The notes below the pieces were generated by a model. It was not told the DNA's origin, did no database searches, and was given only the letters and a program-made list of their open reading frames with translations. From CAZQGO01 sp964593065 (lineage in GTDB: Bacteria > Oederibacteriota > JAAXVQ01), in contig CAZQGO010000001.1 in NCBI GenBank assembly GCA_964593065.1, positions 352,688 through 416,687 of the forward strand: a stretch of 64,000 nucleotides of DNA, written 5' to 3'. Shown piece by piece: positions 41,488-50,159 of this stretch. Positions within the stretch are counted from its first letter, which is position 1; each line of letters opens with the position of its first letter. The translations under genes and the position numbers were made by a program.

Positions 41488-43445
41488 TTGAAAAGCTTTT
41501 TCAGCTGGTCCTGCGCGCCTTTCTTCAATTGTTCCTCGGCCTTTTTCTTCTCCGCCTCCACGGCCTGCTGGGCCGCGGCCTGTTTTTCCTTGATCAGGTT
41601 CTGCACGGCCGCGATTTGATCCTGCACCGACTTCTGCTGGTCCAGGATCGGGCCGAGCGCCGTGTTCTTGGAGAGCCCGTATTGCTCCAGAAGCTTCTGC
41701 TGCGAGTCCGCCGTATAGCGGTTGATTTCCGCCATGAGCTTGGACCGCAGTTCGGCCAGTTTTTCGCCGGCCATGGCCTTGAGCCGGTCGCCCAGAAGTT
41801 TGTCCAGGTTCGAGGAGAGGTTGAAGCGCAGGTCGCCGGCCTTGCCCGCAACCTGGGCGTCGACATGGACGCTGTCGATTCCGCGCCACAGCTCGGCCAC
41901 CAGCTTCCGGACGTCGTCGCCGGCGCCCGCCTGCGCGGGCGAGGGGGCTCCCAGCCCGGTGAACCGGGCGGTCAGCGCGCAATCCAGCCGGTCGCCTTCC
42001 AGGGTCAGGAGGCTGTTCACGGCCAGCCGGCCCTCCCGGAAACGGGGCAGGTAATCCGATGCGGGCAGGTCCAGGGCCGCGGCGGAGAGCCCCCGGGCCG
42101 CGAGGGTGACCGTGTCCTTCGGCACGTCTCCGGTGTGGTCGAGCACCGCGCTCAAGGCGTACTCCCGGCCGCCCTGGGTGCCCTTGACCTCGGCCCTGGT
42201 CGGCGTCCCGAGCAAGCGGGGATCGGAGGTGACGTCGGTCACCCGGCCGGAGAAATCCACGGACTCGCCGGTCTTGCCGGCTCCGCCCGTGGATCCGGAC
42301 AGGGAAATTTTTTGAATCCAGAAGGCCGGCGGAACGTTGCGCCGCGGAAAGAACACGTCCATCCCTTTCAGGCGGGGCTGCGTGATTTTTTTCTGTTTCG
42401 CTTTGCGCGCCGGCATGTATTTCCGGGCCAGGTTGGCCAGGTCCACGAAACGCTGCACGCGGTTCAGCCACAGGGAGCCCACCAGGGACCGGGCCAGGTT
42501 GCCGAAGGAAAGGGAAGGCAGGTTGAGCTTGGAGGAGAGGGTCTGCAGGTCCTTTTCCTTCCATTCGTTCAGGCGCTGGGTCAGGCCCGCGGCCTGCCCG
42601 AAGTCGGTCTCGGCCCGCGACTTGAGGTCCTGCAGCTGTCCGCCCAGGGCCTGCAGCTCCTGGACCTTGCGCTGGGCGTTTTCGATCTTTTCCTTCGCGG
42701 CGGCCGCGTCCTGCGGGCTTTGCACCTGCAGGCCCTTGAGCTCCTCCAGGGCCGGTTGCACCGCCTGCAGCTTGGCCTGCACGTCGAGGGATTTGACCTG
42801 CCGCTCGTAATCCCCGGCCTTGTCCTGGTACGACTGCCGCAGAGCCTGGGCCTGCCGGATGGTTTCCAGTTCCTCGGGGCGAACCACGCCCTGCAGGGAA
42901 AGGCTCGAAACCTGGTCCTTGGCTTTTTGGATGTTTTCCCAGGCCGGCAGGGCCTGCCATTCCGACTTGGCCCGCGTTTCCAGGGTGGTCAGGAGTTTGC
43001 CGGTGGGGCTGTCCGCGGGCGCCAAACGCGCCGCGTAGCTCTTCTGTTGGGACGGGGGCAGGGCGCCTGAAGTCTTGCGGGCCGTGCCCCAGCGCACGCC
43101 CTCCAGGCTCAGTTCCGGGATATTGATCTTCTTGGAGAGCAGGGGCAGGAATTTCAGCCCGGCACGCGCGGAGGATAATTCGAAGAGGTTTTTCATGGGC
43201 GCCTGCTTGTCGGCCACGGCCACGTCCCGGACGGTCAGGGTCAGTCCCGAGAAACGGAAGTGCACGGAAGCGATCTCCACCTTGGCGCCGAACATCAGCT
43301 CGCCCAGGCGGATGAACCCGGCTTTCAGCAGGCCGTCGAGGAACAGGATATTGAAGGCCGTCACCAGCACGATGAGGATCAGGGCCGGGACGGCGTATTT
43401 CCAGCGGAAGAGAGCCGTACGCTTGGGTTTTTTCTCCTCAGCCAT
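41484..43445 (-). CDS. TIGR03545-family envelope protein
   Basis: A 653-residue protein anchored by one N-terminal helix (AVPALILIVLVTAFNILFLDG, about 17-37). Next comes an AsmA-like beta-rich part (VEIASVHFRFSGLTLTVRDV), a long coiled-coil middle rich in Gln, Lys and Leu, a second beta region, and a Lys/Ala coiled-coil tail. It matches the conserved family TIGR03545 in order and in its pairing with a TIGR03546 protein encoded just upstream. Function unknown; an AsmA-like bridge in the envelope is a reasonable guess. ATG 43445 is preceded by GAGGG. Confidence 0.75.
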   Translation of the reverse strand: MAEEKKPKRTALFRWKYAVPALILIVLVTAFNILFLDGLLKAGFIRLGELMFGAKVEIASVHFRFSGLTLTVRDVAVADKQAPMKNLFELSSARAGLKFLPLLSKKINIPELSLEGVRWGTARKTSGALPPSQQKSYAARLAPADSPTGKLLTTLETRAKSEWQALPAWENIQKAKDQVSSLSLQGVVRPEELETIRQAQALRQSYQDKAGDYERQVKSLDVQAKLQAVQPALEELKGLQVQSPQDAAAAKEKIENAQRKVQELQALGGQLQDLKSRAETDFGQAAGLTQRLNEWKEKDLQTLSSKLNLPSLSFGNLARSLVGSLWLNRVQRFVDLANLARKYMPARKAKQKKITQPRLKGMDVFFPRRNVPPAFWIQKISLSGSTGGAGKTGESVDFSGRVTDVTSDPRLLGTPTRAEVKGTQGGREYALSAVLDHTGDVPKDTVTLAARGLSAAALDLPASDYLPRFREGRLAVNSLLTLEGDRLDCALTARFTGLGAPSPAQAGAGDDVRKLVAELWRGIDSVHVDAQVAGKAGDLRFNLSSNLDKLLGDRLKAMAGEKLAELRSKLMAEINRYTADSQQKLLEQYGLSKNTALGPILDQQKSVQDQIAAVQNLIKEKQAAAQQAVEAEKKKAEEQLKKGAQDQLKKLFK

Positions 43446-43603
43446 GGCGATACCCTCGGAAAGTAGAATGACGGCGCCGGAACGCCTGACCCGCTGCGCG
43501 CGGACACTGCCCCCGGTCAAGGGGCAGGGAGATCACAAGCTTATCTCCGGGGAAAAACGGACACGCGCACTCCGCTATGCTCCCGCGCTGATTCCAGGCG
43601 AGG

Positions 43604-44122
43604 TCATCCCTTGTGCGCCTTGTCCCACAAGTTCCAGACCTTGGTCACCTTGAACCATTTCATGAAACCGGACTGAGCGACCTTCTCCCTCCAGTGTGCG
43701 CGGTAATAGCGCACGCCGGCGCTGATCCCCCACATGACCGGCGCAATGAGGATCAGGGAGAGAACGAAACTGCCCAGCACCACGGTATTGTTGAAGCGCG
43801 TGAAGGGCACAATGGGCAGATTGATCAGGCTGGTCCAGAGGGGTGTCAGGGAATCGGCCTGCACCAGGAGCGCGTATCCGATGGCGTGGGCCAGGGGATC
43901 CAGCAGAGCCGCTACGGCCGCGAACACGCCGGCGGCTAGAAACGCGGAACCGATGTTGACGTTCAGGAAAAAAACCAGCAGAAGCAGCACGATGTTCTGC
44001 GGTCCTCCCAGGGGCTGGAATCCCATGATCATCCCCAGGGCCACGCCGCCCGCCACCTGCAGCGGTGAATCCTCGGACTGCAAAACCCGCATCAAGCCGG
44101 TGATTGATTTCAAGCCGATCAT
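43604..44122 (-). CDS. TIGR03546/DUF2062-like membrane protein
   Basis: A 172-residue protein with three or four helices (GGVALGMIMGFQPLGGPQNI; IVLLLLVFFLNVNIGSAFLA; VLSLILIAPVMWGISAG). The glycine-rich GMIMGFQPLGG segment is typical of DUF2062-related proteins and TIGR03546. Genes for TIGR03546 and TIGR03545 are commonly adjacent, as here, so the two probably act together. Role unknown. Confidence 0.78.
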   Translation of the reverse strand: MIGLKSITGLMRVLQSEDSPLQVAGGVALGMIMGFQPLGGPQNIVLLLLVFFLNVNIGSAFLAAGVFAAVAALLDPLAHAIGYALLVQADSLTPLWTSLINLPIVPFTRFNNTVVLGSFVLSLILIAPVMWGISAGVRYYRAHWREKVAQSGFMKWFKVTKVWNLWDKAHKG

Positions 44123-44493
44123 GGTCCGCCTCCTGGAAACCCTCGTCTCCTCCTGAAACGGCTAATTTTACTGCACCCCCTTTCCCATGGCAATCAGGAA
44201 AACTGTCGAATGAAATATAGTTGGCCGGGATTCGACCGACCTGCCCGGGGATTTTATTCATGGCGTTCTTCATCTTCCGAATGCATACCTTGGCCCGTGT
44301 TTCCGACGGATCTGTTCGTGAAGGCAAACTCCGAAATCTTGCCTGGCAGCAAAAAAACGATGGGACGCAGCCAGGTATTAGTTATTAACCATTGTAATTA
44401 AATAAGTTATTTAAAATACGGTAATCCGATCCGGATAATGTTAATATTTTATGAATATTTAATTAATAATATTAATATAAATGAAATTAAATA
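44123..44493. other. Intergenic region with AT-rich island
   Basis: About 370 bases without a gene. The first two thirds have ordinary composition. From about 44390 the sequence becomes almost pure A+T, with repeated ATTAAT/AATATT palindromic words (for instance TTAATTAATAATATTAATA at 44459-44477). This is sharply unlike the rest of the window and leads straight into a consensus promoter, so it probably acts as an UP element and/or a binding site for a nucleoid or autoregulatory protein. Confidence 0.55.
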
Positions 44494-44521
44494 TTGACAA
44501 AATTAATATTGATAATATAAT
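44494..44521 (+). promoter_or_regulatory. Perfect-consensus sigma70 promoter of the DUF2089 operon
   Basis: TTGACA (44494-44499), a 16-base spacer and TATAAT (44516-44521) match both consensus hexamers. The start near 44528 leaves a short leader with GGGAGG before ATG 44551. The flanking A+T tract should raise basal activity, so strong expression or strong repression is expected. Confidence 0.85.
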
Positions 44522-44550
44522 ATTATTGAAATAATCAATGGGAGGACCAC

Positions 44551-44916
44551 ATGGCAAAAGAATGGATGGAATTGGCAAAGTTTGTCCAGGGTGAGCAGAT
44601 GGTCGTTCAAAAGGTCATGCTTCCCGGCCGGGGCCTTTCCATTGAAGGAGAGTTTGAACTTCCCCCCGTGGCGCGGCTTTCCTTCGAGGACCAGGTTTTC
44701 GTGGCCACTTTTATCAGGACCCACGGCAACATCAGGCACATGGAGCAGATCTACGGAGTGAGCTACCCGACCATCAAAGCCCGCTTGAACCGCCTGTCGG
44801 AGGCCTTTGACTTCGTGCAGGTGGAAAAAATACCGGACGCCATGGACGTGCTCAACCGCCTGGATGGCGGCGAAATCGACGTGGCGGAAGCCCTGCGCAG
44901 GCTGGAGGAGAGATGA
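44551..44916 (+). CDS. DUF2089-family DNA-binding-type protein
   Basis: A 121-residue protein. RLSFEDQVFVATFIRTHGNI and HMEQIYGVSYPTIKARLNRL form the DUF2089 helix-turn-helix, followed by the short C-terminal helix DVLNRLDGGEIDVAEALRRL that resembles a SHOCT-like unit. The N terminus (about 1-45) lacks the CxxC zinc ribbon usually present in the family, replaced by a beta-rich stretch. It is probably a transcription regulator of its own operon from the AT-rich promoter. The next gene overlaps its stop. Confidence 0.87.
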   Translation: MAKEWMELAKFVQGEQMVVQKVMLPGRGLSIEGEFELPPVARLSFEDQVFVATFIRTHGNIRHMEQIYGVSYPTIKARLNRLSEAFDFVQVEKIPDAMDVLNRLDGGEIDVAEALRRLEER

Positions 44917-45191
44917 TCCCGCCGTATTGGCTGTGGGTGAGAATTGCGCCGGCGGCCCGGTCGGGTTTCCGCCTGTGGTTTCCCCTGTTTCTGCTGTGGC
45001 CCATCTGGCTGCTGCTGGGGCTGCTGTATTTCGCGGTTCTCATTCTCCTGGTCTGGCTGTGGCCCGTAAGCCGTCGCGCGCGGGCCTGGTTGCTCATGCC
45101 CCCGCGCGCCTACGCCGTGCTGTGCGCCCTGCGCGGCTTGTCCGTGGATGTGTCCTCACCGAAAGACGCCGTGCGCGTTTTCATTCTATGA
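44913..45191 (+). CDS. Small membrane protein of the DUF2089 operon
   Basis: A 92-residue protein with a long hydrophobic stretch (LWFPLFLLWPIWLLLGLLYF through VLILLVWLWPV, about 22-53), enough for one or two helices, and a basic loop SRRARAWLLM. No family recognised. It is real on context: its ATG overlaps the DUF2089 stop (ATGA) and the next gene follows within 20 bases. Probably an envelope sensor or partner for the two soluble neighbours. Confidence 0.72.
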   Translation: MIPPYWLWVRIAPAARSGFRLWFPLFLLWPIWLLLGLLYFAVLILLVWLWPVSRRARAWLLMPPRAYAVLCALRGLSVDVSSPKDAVRVFIL

Positions 45192-45211
45192 ATCCCAAGG
45201 AGGGAAAGACC

Positions 45212-45637
45212 ATGTCCGAGGAGCGCTTGAAAATTCTGGAACTGCTGTCGAAGGGAAAAATCAGCGTGGAGGAGGCGGAGAAGCTGCTCGCCGCCCTGGG
45301 CGAACAAGCCGGGGAAGCCGGGCCGCGCCCGGCCACGGGCGGCGCCAAGCCGCGCTATCTGGTGGTCAACGTGTATTCGGAGAAGGGCGGGCCGGACCAG
45401 CCGGAAAAAGTCAATGTGCGCGTGCCCCTGCAGGTCATCCGCGCCGGCGTGAAGCTGGCGTCCCTGATGCCGGCCGTGGCCAAAGACAAGGTCAACGAGG
45501 CTTTAAGCGAGAAGGGCATCCAGCTCGACCTGGATAAAATCCGGCCCGAGGACATCGAGGAGCTGGTTTCCGCCCTGGGCGACATGACCGTGGATATCAA
45601 CGACGGCAGGGAGAAGGTCCGCGTGTACTGCGAGTAG
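45212..45637 (+). CDS. SHOCT-like (DUF2089 C-terminal type) protein
   Basis: A 141-residue soluble protein. MSEERLKILELLSKGKISVE and EAEKLLAAL form a SHOCT-like helical hairpin, followed by a linker and an alpha/beta domain with RYLVVNVYSEKG and KVNVRVPLQVIRAGVKLASL. This combination accompanies DUF2089 regulators and small membrane proteins in other genomes. ATG 45212 has AAGGAGG upstream; an in-frame ATG at 45188 overlaps the previous stop and is an alternative. Function unknown; envelope-linked regulation is likely. Confidence 0.8.
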   Translation: MSEERLKILELLSKGKISVEEAEKLLAALGEQAGEAGPRPATGGAKPRYLVVNVYSEKGGPDQPEKVNVRVPLQVIRAGVKLASLMPAVAKDKVNEALSEKGIQLDLDKIRPEDIEELVSALGDMTVDINDGREKVRVYCE

Positions 45638-45647
45638 CGGGCGCGGC

Positions 45648-46036
45648 CTACAGCTCGCCCGCCACTTCGCGGTTCAGCCTGCGGAAAAACTCCTCCATGA
45701 AGGCCTGCCGCTCCGCGGCCAGGCGCCTGCCTTCCGGGGTCAGCATCCGGTCCCGGATCCGGCACAACTTGACCCGGTACTCGCGGTAGGCCGTGTCCTC
45801 TTCGGTGTAGGGCCGGGTCCGTTCCGGGTCCGCCTCCGGGTTGTGCAATTTGGCTCCCACTTCGCCGGCGAACAGATAGGCCCGGCCGATGCCGATGGCT
45901 CCGATGGAGTCGAGCTTGTCCGCGTCGAACAGCACCCGGGCTTCAAGGGTCTTCGGTTCGTGGCGGCCGCGGAAGCGATGCGCGCGGATGCAATGGGCGA
46001 CGGCTTCGGTTTTTCCGGCGGGGAATTGATGCCGGG
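45648..46036. repeat. Direct repeat, left copy (389 bp)
   Basis: It matches 52294-52682 at a constant offset of 6646 bases with a single visible difference (C at 45651, G at 52297). The repeat begins exactly at the HD gene stop codon. A diverged continuation runs to about 46070. The two copies bracket lapA-like, tamB and tamA genes. Confidence 0.9.
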
Positions 46037-46070
46037 TTAGAATCTGCCGCGCCGGCTCCACTCCCCGTTC
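45648..46070 (-). pseudogene. Truncated 3' copy of the HD-phosphohydrolase gene
   Basis: This encodes the C-terminal 130 or so residues of the HD protein found intact at 52294-52932, from about ERGxExARQIL to the stop. It lacks the HD motif itself and the N-terminal histidines, so it cannot be active. The frame stays open upstream for about 115 codons of unrelated, disorder-like sequence with no ribosome-binding site. Bases 45652-46036 match the intact copy exactly; 46037-46070 match imperfectly and then similarity ends. Confidence 0.85.
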
Positions 46071-46147
46071 GTTTAAACTGCGAGATGATACTCCGGAAAC
46101 GCCTGTGCCCAAATTGAAAAAGGCCGTCCCTGGGCGGGGAATAATAC

Positions 46148-46176
46148 TGGGCAGCCAGTGCCGCGGTCTGTATACT
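46148..46176 (+). promoter_or_regulatory. Candidate promoter of the lapA-tamB-tamA unit
   Basis: TGGGCA (46148-46153), a 17-base spacer and TATACT (46171-46176). The -10 is good and the -35 partial. It lies 73 bases before the LapA-like ATG and just inside the segment bracketed by the direct repeats. Confidence 0.45.
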
Positions 46177-46248
46177 GGTGCGGGTTGCCAGGAACCGGAA
46201 CGAAGGAGGACTGGCAGTACCCCGAGCAAATCCTGAAGGAGGGAAATT

Positions 46249-46449
46249 ATGCACTGGCGCTGGTACGTGGGTCTGGGGGCCCTGGTCCTGAGCCTCATCC
46301 TGATTGTCCAAAATTTTGCGGTTGTTGGGATCCGGTTTCTTTTCTGGTCCTTCGACGCGAGTCTGATCGTGGTTCTGCTGCTGGTCTTTTGCGCCGGTGC
46401 GCTCACCGGCTGGGGCCTCACCAAGCTTCTGGAACGGCGCGGCCGCTAA
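46249..46449 (+). CDS. LapA-domain (DUF1049) small membrane protein
   Basis: A 66-residue protein with two hydrophobic helices (YVGLGALVLSLILIVQNFAV and ASLIVVLLLVFCAGALTGWG) joined by the FLFWSFDAS turn, the layout of LapA/DUF1049 proteins, which in E. coli help coordinate LPS synthesis (LapA with LapB). No LapB-type TPR partner is visible. ATG 46249 follows AAGGAGG. It precedes tamB by 23 bases and is probably co-transcribed with it. Confidence 0.85.
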   Translation: MHWRWYVGLGALVLSLILIVQNFAVVGIRFLFWSFDASLIVVLLLVFCAGALTGWGLTKLLERRGR

Positions 46450-46472
46450 GGCGATAGGGTCGCTAACGGAGA

Positions 46473-49400
46473 ATGAACACGACCCCAACACCTCGTCGAC
46501 CGCGCCGGGGGAAACATTCTGCTTCCGGAGCCGGACGGGGGCGTCCGGGGCCCCAAAGGGCCGCCATGCACGACCGGCCGAAGCCCGGCCTGCGGTCAGG
46601 GACGAGCGGCTGGTTGCTGCTGGCCGTGCTGCTGATATTTGCCGGGTGGGGACAGGACAGACTCTTTCACATGGGGCTGCGAAAGGCTTTGGCGTTGGGC
46701 GGTCAAGCGCTCGGCGGACGGCTCCAAGCTGAGCAGGTGAGCGGCAACCTGCTCGGGCAAGTCCGACTGCAAGGTCTTCGGCTGGAAGATTTGGACCTGG
46801 ACGGTCTGCGGGCCAACGGTCGGATCGCGCATCTGAAGCTTGACTTTCATCCCCTGCGCCTGTTGGGTGGGCGGCGGGCGTTCCTGGGCTCCAGCCGGAT
46901 CTTTGTCGATAGGCCGGATCTTCAATTCCGAACGGTTCCAGGAACCGGACCCGCTCCCTCGCCCGCCCCCCCGCCTTCGTTTATCTTGGACATACTCGCG
47001 CTGCAACTGGGAATACGGGATGCCAAAGTCCTTTGGCATCCCGCAGCGGGGGAGCTCATGATCCGCTTCCAGGCCCAAAGTGACGGCCGGCGCCTACGCG
47101 TGACCGACCTGAAGGCGCTCGCCTTTCAGGGAAGGGTCCGGGTCGCCCAGGCCGAACTGCCCGTGCGTGCCTGGTTTACGCCGGGAGAGGACCCCTGGCA
47201 GCAGGTTTCCGTGCGCGGCGATCTGGCTCTCCCGGATGCGGTCTCCTGGCTTGTCCTCGTGGGACTATTGCCGGCAACGGACAGACTGCCGCTTCAGGCG
47301 CCCATGTCCCTGTCCGCGCAGTGGCGCCTGGAAAGACTGGCGTTATGGGTGGACCGACTCGTCCTGGAGGCCGCAGGCGGGACCGTGACCGCTTCCGGAT
47401 TGATCTGGCCGCACGTTGATCTTTCTCGTCTCACCCAGTGGCGGCCCGCGCAGGGCCATCTGCAGGCCGATATTCGGGATCTTTCTTCCATGGGAGCGGC
47501 GGTCGGCAACACGGACTGGCAGGGGCGGGTGAGTCTGCAAGCGGACTTTGCGTCCGGGTCCACAGAGCAGGAAGGAGCGGTCACCTTGACGGCGCGCGAC
47601 CTGGTCTGGAAGCGAAAGTCCATAGGGGACCTGCTTCTGAGCGGCCGCGTCGGTGCACACGGCGTTATTCTGGAACGCCTGGACCTCAGACACCCCAAGC
47701 ACACGGTCCAAGGGCAAGGCGGCTTTGATTGGGCGGCCGGCACCTTGCAGGACGTCCGGCTCACGGGCGAGCTGCGGGCCGGAAGCCCCCTGCTGGACGT
47801 GCTGCTGCCAGGCGCGGATCTACAAGGCCGGGCCGTATTAAATATGGAGGCCCGGGGTCCCTGGCGCCTGCCGGAGGGCCGCTTACACCTCGAGGTGCCG
47901 CACCTGACCTATGGTGCTTTCGGTCCGGGAGATCTTATGTTGCAGGCTGAAGGCTTGCCCGGTCGCGTACGGCTGGAGAACCTCTCGTTCACGGGTCCCG
48001 GACCCGAATTGCGTCTCTCCGGGGTTCTCAGCCATGATGACGGAGACGGCGCCTATCGAATGGACATCAAGACCGCGGCCTGGTCCCACGCTGGAGGGAA
48101 CCTGTCCCTGATAAGCCCGGCCCGTGCCACCTGGCAGCCGTCTGGAAAGTGGTCATTGACCCCGCTGGAACTTGCCGGCACGGGAGGCCGTATCGCGCTC
48201 ACGGCCCGGGCCGAGGCTCCGGGACAAGGCTCGTTCGACCTGGAGGCCAGGGACCTGTCCAGCGGTTCGTGGTTTGCGTCCTTGACCGGGAAGAGGCTGC
48301 ACTTTTCGGGCTTGAACGTCAGGGCCGCCGCGGCCTATTCGCCCGGCGTCACGACCGGCACCCTGCAGGGAAAGATCGCCGAACTTTCCGGGCCGGCCGC
48401 GCCTTTTGCGGGTAGCCTGGTGTTCGATATCTCCCAGGAACCGAACCGCCTGAGTTTGAGGTCGCTGACCTTCACGGCCAAAAACGCCCAACCCAGCTTG
48501 GTCCTTTCGGGATTTGTCTCTGCGAACCTGTTCTCCGCCTCATTTCCGACGGACGCGGACTGGGACCTGCAAGGCCATGTGAATTTGCCGGACCTGCATT
48601 TCCTGTCCGCCTGGATGGAACCGGGTTGGACCCTGACTGGAACCGCTCGAGCTGATTTTCACCTGACAGGTACGCCGGGCGTGCCCAAAGGCCGCGTGAC
48701 GGTGGCCGCTTTTAATCTCGAGCTCCCGTCCCAGTTCCCCCTGCATCTTCCCGGACCGATCACGATCACCGCTCAAGCGCGGGCCGAGGGTGCGCGCCTA
48801 ACCCTGGAAAGCTTTTCCCTGACATCGCCGGCCTTGCAGGCCGATGCCCAGGGCTTTTGGCATCAGCCCGCCTGGTGGCATCGCTGGCTGGCTCTGCGGG
48901 GCAGAGCGGCCGATGCCGTGGACGTAACACTGGCTTTTGCCTCATCGGACATCGGCTGGGTCGGCCGTAGCGTGGCCCGCCGGATGCACATTGGGGGACG
49001 TCTGGAGGGGAAACTTCGGGTCCGGGGTCCCATGAGGAATCCAGTCGTCCAAGGCGAAGCCCGCCTGGAGGATGGGCGCCTGCGCTGGGAGAACCCGGCT
49101 GCGCCTGCCCTCGAAGATCTGAAGCTGAAGGTGATCGCCGATCAGCACAAGCTGACGCTGGCCGAACTGACCGCGACCCTGGGCGGCGCCCGCCTGACCG
49201 GCAGCGGTCAGGCGGACTTAAGCGGAGAATCGCCTTACCTGCGGGTGAAATTGGGTGGCGACAACCTCCTGTTGTGGCGAAGCGAGTATCTGCGCGTGCG
49301 TGCCGAGGTCCTCCTGCAGCTGGCCGGGGTGTGGGACCGGCTGGCTCTGACCGGGAAGGTCAGGATCACGGAGGGCAGATACACGCAACCAATCGACTGG

Positions 49401-50159
49401 CTCGCGCCCCTGCGCGGGAGCGCTCCGGCCCGAACGGGAGATTGGCTGGGTGCCCTGGCCCTCAAGGAACCTCCCGGGTCTGGTCTGCGGTACCATGTCG
49501 CGATCACGGCCGGGCCGCCTTTCGTGATCCGCAACAACATGGCCAAGGCGGCCGTGCGACCCGAGCTCACCCTGACCGGAACCGGCGAGCTTCCCGCCCT
49601 GGATGGAGAGGTTTACATCGACGATTCGCAGGTCAATCTTCCTTTCGGACGCATGAACATCTCCTCGGGGGTGGTTTCCTTCGATGCCCAGCGGCCCGGA
49701 CAGGCGCACATCAATCTGAATGCCAGCGGACAGGTTCGGGGCTATCAGATCGGCGCCCAGGTGCAAGGTCCGCTGCTGGATCCGAGCGTATTCCTTTCCA
49801 GCGTGCCGCCTTTGCCCAAGGACGCCCTGCTGGTGTTGGTCCTGACCGGGTCCCTGCCCAAGGACCTGGCGCAGGGGGAAAAGCGTTTCCAAGCCCAGCT
49901 CAACCTGGCAATCTTTCTCGGCCAGGACCTTATCGACCGGTTGACCGCGCGTACCACCGGCGGGGTGGCGGACGTCGTGGACCGCTTTCAGGTGGACGTG
50001 GGCCGGGACCTGACCCAAAGCGGCCAGGAGACCATTTCGGCGCAGTTCCAAATGAGCGAAGGCTGGCCGACCCGCGGGGATATCCTGTATTTAACGTCGG
50101 AACGCGACATGTATGGAGACTACAATGCCGGCATCAAATTGGCCTTTCCTGTCCGCTAG
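46473..50159 (+). CDS. tamB: TamB-like translocation/AsmA-family protein
   Basis: A 1228-residue inner-membrane-anchored, periplasm-spanning protein. One N-terminal helix (SGWLLLAVLLIFAGWG, about 45-60) is followed by about 1100 residues of repetitive beta structure, the lipid-conducting groove of AsmA-like proteins, ending in the TamB C-terminal domain (IGAQVQGPLLDPSVFLSSVP; LPKDALLVLVLTGSLPKDLA). TamB works with TamA in phospholipid transport to and protein insertion at the outer membrane. The start is uncertain: ATG 46473 is used, ATG 46566 is possible. The next gene, tamA, overlaps its end. The length is close to E. coli TamB (1259). Confidence 0.92.
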   Translation: MNTTPTPRRPRRGKHSASGAGRGRPGPQRAAMHDRPKPGLRSGTSGWLLLAVLLIFAGWGQDRLFHMGLRKALALGGQALGGRLQAEQVSGNLLGQVRLQGLRLEDLDLDGLRANGRIAHLKLDFHPLRLLGGRRAFLGSSRIFVDRPDLQFRTVPGTGPAPSPAPPPSFILDILALQLGIRDAKVLWHPAAGELMIRFQAQSDGRRLRVTDLKALAFQGRVRVAQAELPVRAWFTPGEDPWQQVSVRGDLALPDAVSWLVLVGLLPATDRLPLQAPMSLSAQWRLERLALWVDRLVLEAAGGTVTASGLIWPHVDLSRLTQWRPAQGHLQADIRDLSSMGAAVGNTDWQGRVSLQADFASGSTEQEGAVTLTARDLVWKRKSIGDLLLSGRVGAHGVILERLDLRHPKHTVQGQGGFDWAAGTLQDVRLTGELRAGSPLLDVLLPGADLQGRAVLNMEARGPWRLPEGRLHLEVPHLTYGAFGPGDLMLQAEGLPGRVRLENLSFTGPGPELRLSGVLSHDDGDGAYRMDIKTAAWSHAGGNLSLISPARATWQPSGKWSLTPLELAGTGGRIALTARAEAPGQGSFDLEARDLSSGSWFASLTGKRLHFSGLNVRAAAAYSPGVTTGTLQGKIAELSGPAAPFAGSLVFDISQEPNRLSLRSLTFTAKNAQPSLVLSGFVSANLFSASFPTDADWDLQGHVNLPDLHFLSAWMEPGWTLTGTARADFHLTGTPGVPKGRVTVAAFNLELPSQFPLHLPGPITITAQARAEGARLTLESFSLTSPALQADAQGFWHQPAWWHRWLALRGRAADAVDVTLAFASSDIGWVGRSVARRMHIGGRLEGKLRVRGPMRNPVVQGEARLEDGRLRWENPAAPALEDLKLKVIADQHKLTLAELTATLGGARLTGSGQADLSGESPYLRVKLGGDNLLLWRSEYLRVRAEVLLQLAGVWDRLALTGKVRITEGRYTQPIDWLAPLRGSAPARTGDWLGALALKEPPGSGLRYHVAITAGPPFVIRNNMAKAAVRPELTLTGTGELPALDGEVYIDDSQVNLPFGRMNISSGVVSFDAQRPGQAHINLNASGQVRGYQIGAQVQGPLLDPSVFLSSVPPLPKDALLVLVLTGSLPKDLAQGEKRFQAQLNLAIFLGQDLIDRLTARTTGGVADVVDRFQVDVGRDLTQSGQETISAQFQMSEGWPTRGDILYLTSERDMYGDYNAGIKLAFPVR

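Noticed and set aside
41488..42960. Long minus-strand frame continuing upstream of the lipoprotein peptidase
   Set aside because: It overlaps the TIGR03545 gene in another frame and has Ala/Gly/Arg-rich composition; the peptidase has its own ATG overlapping the upstream stop.
46071..46424. N-terminal extension of the truncated HD frame
   Set aside because: The sequence is unrelated to the intact protein, has no start signal and overlaps the LapA-like gene on the other strand.
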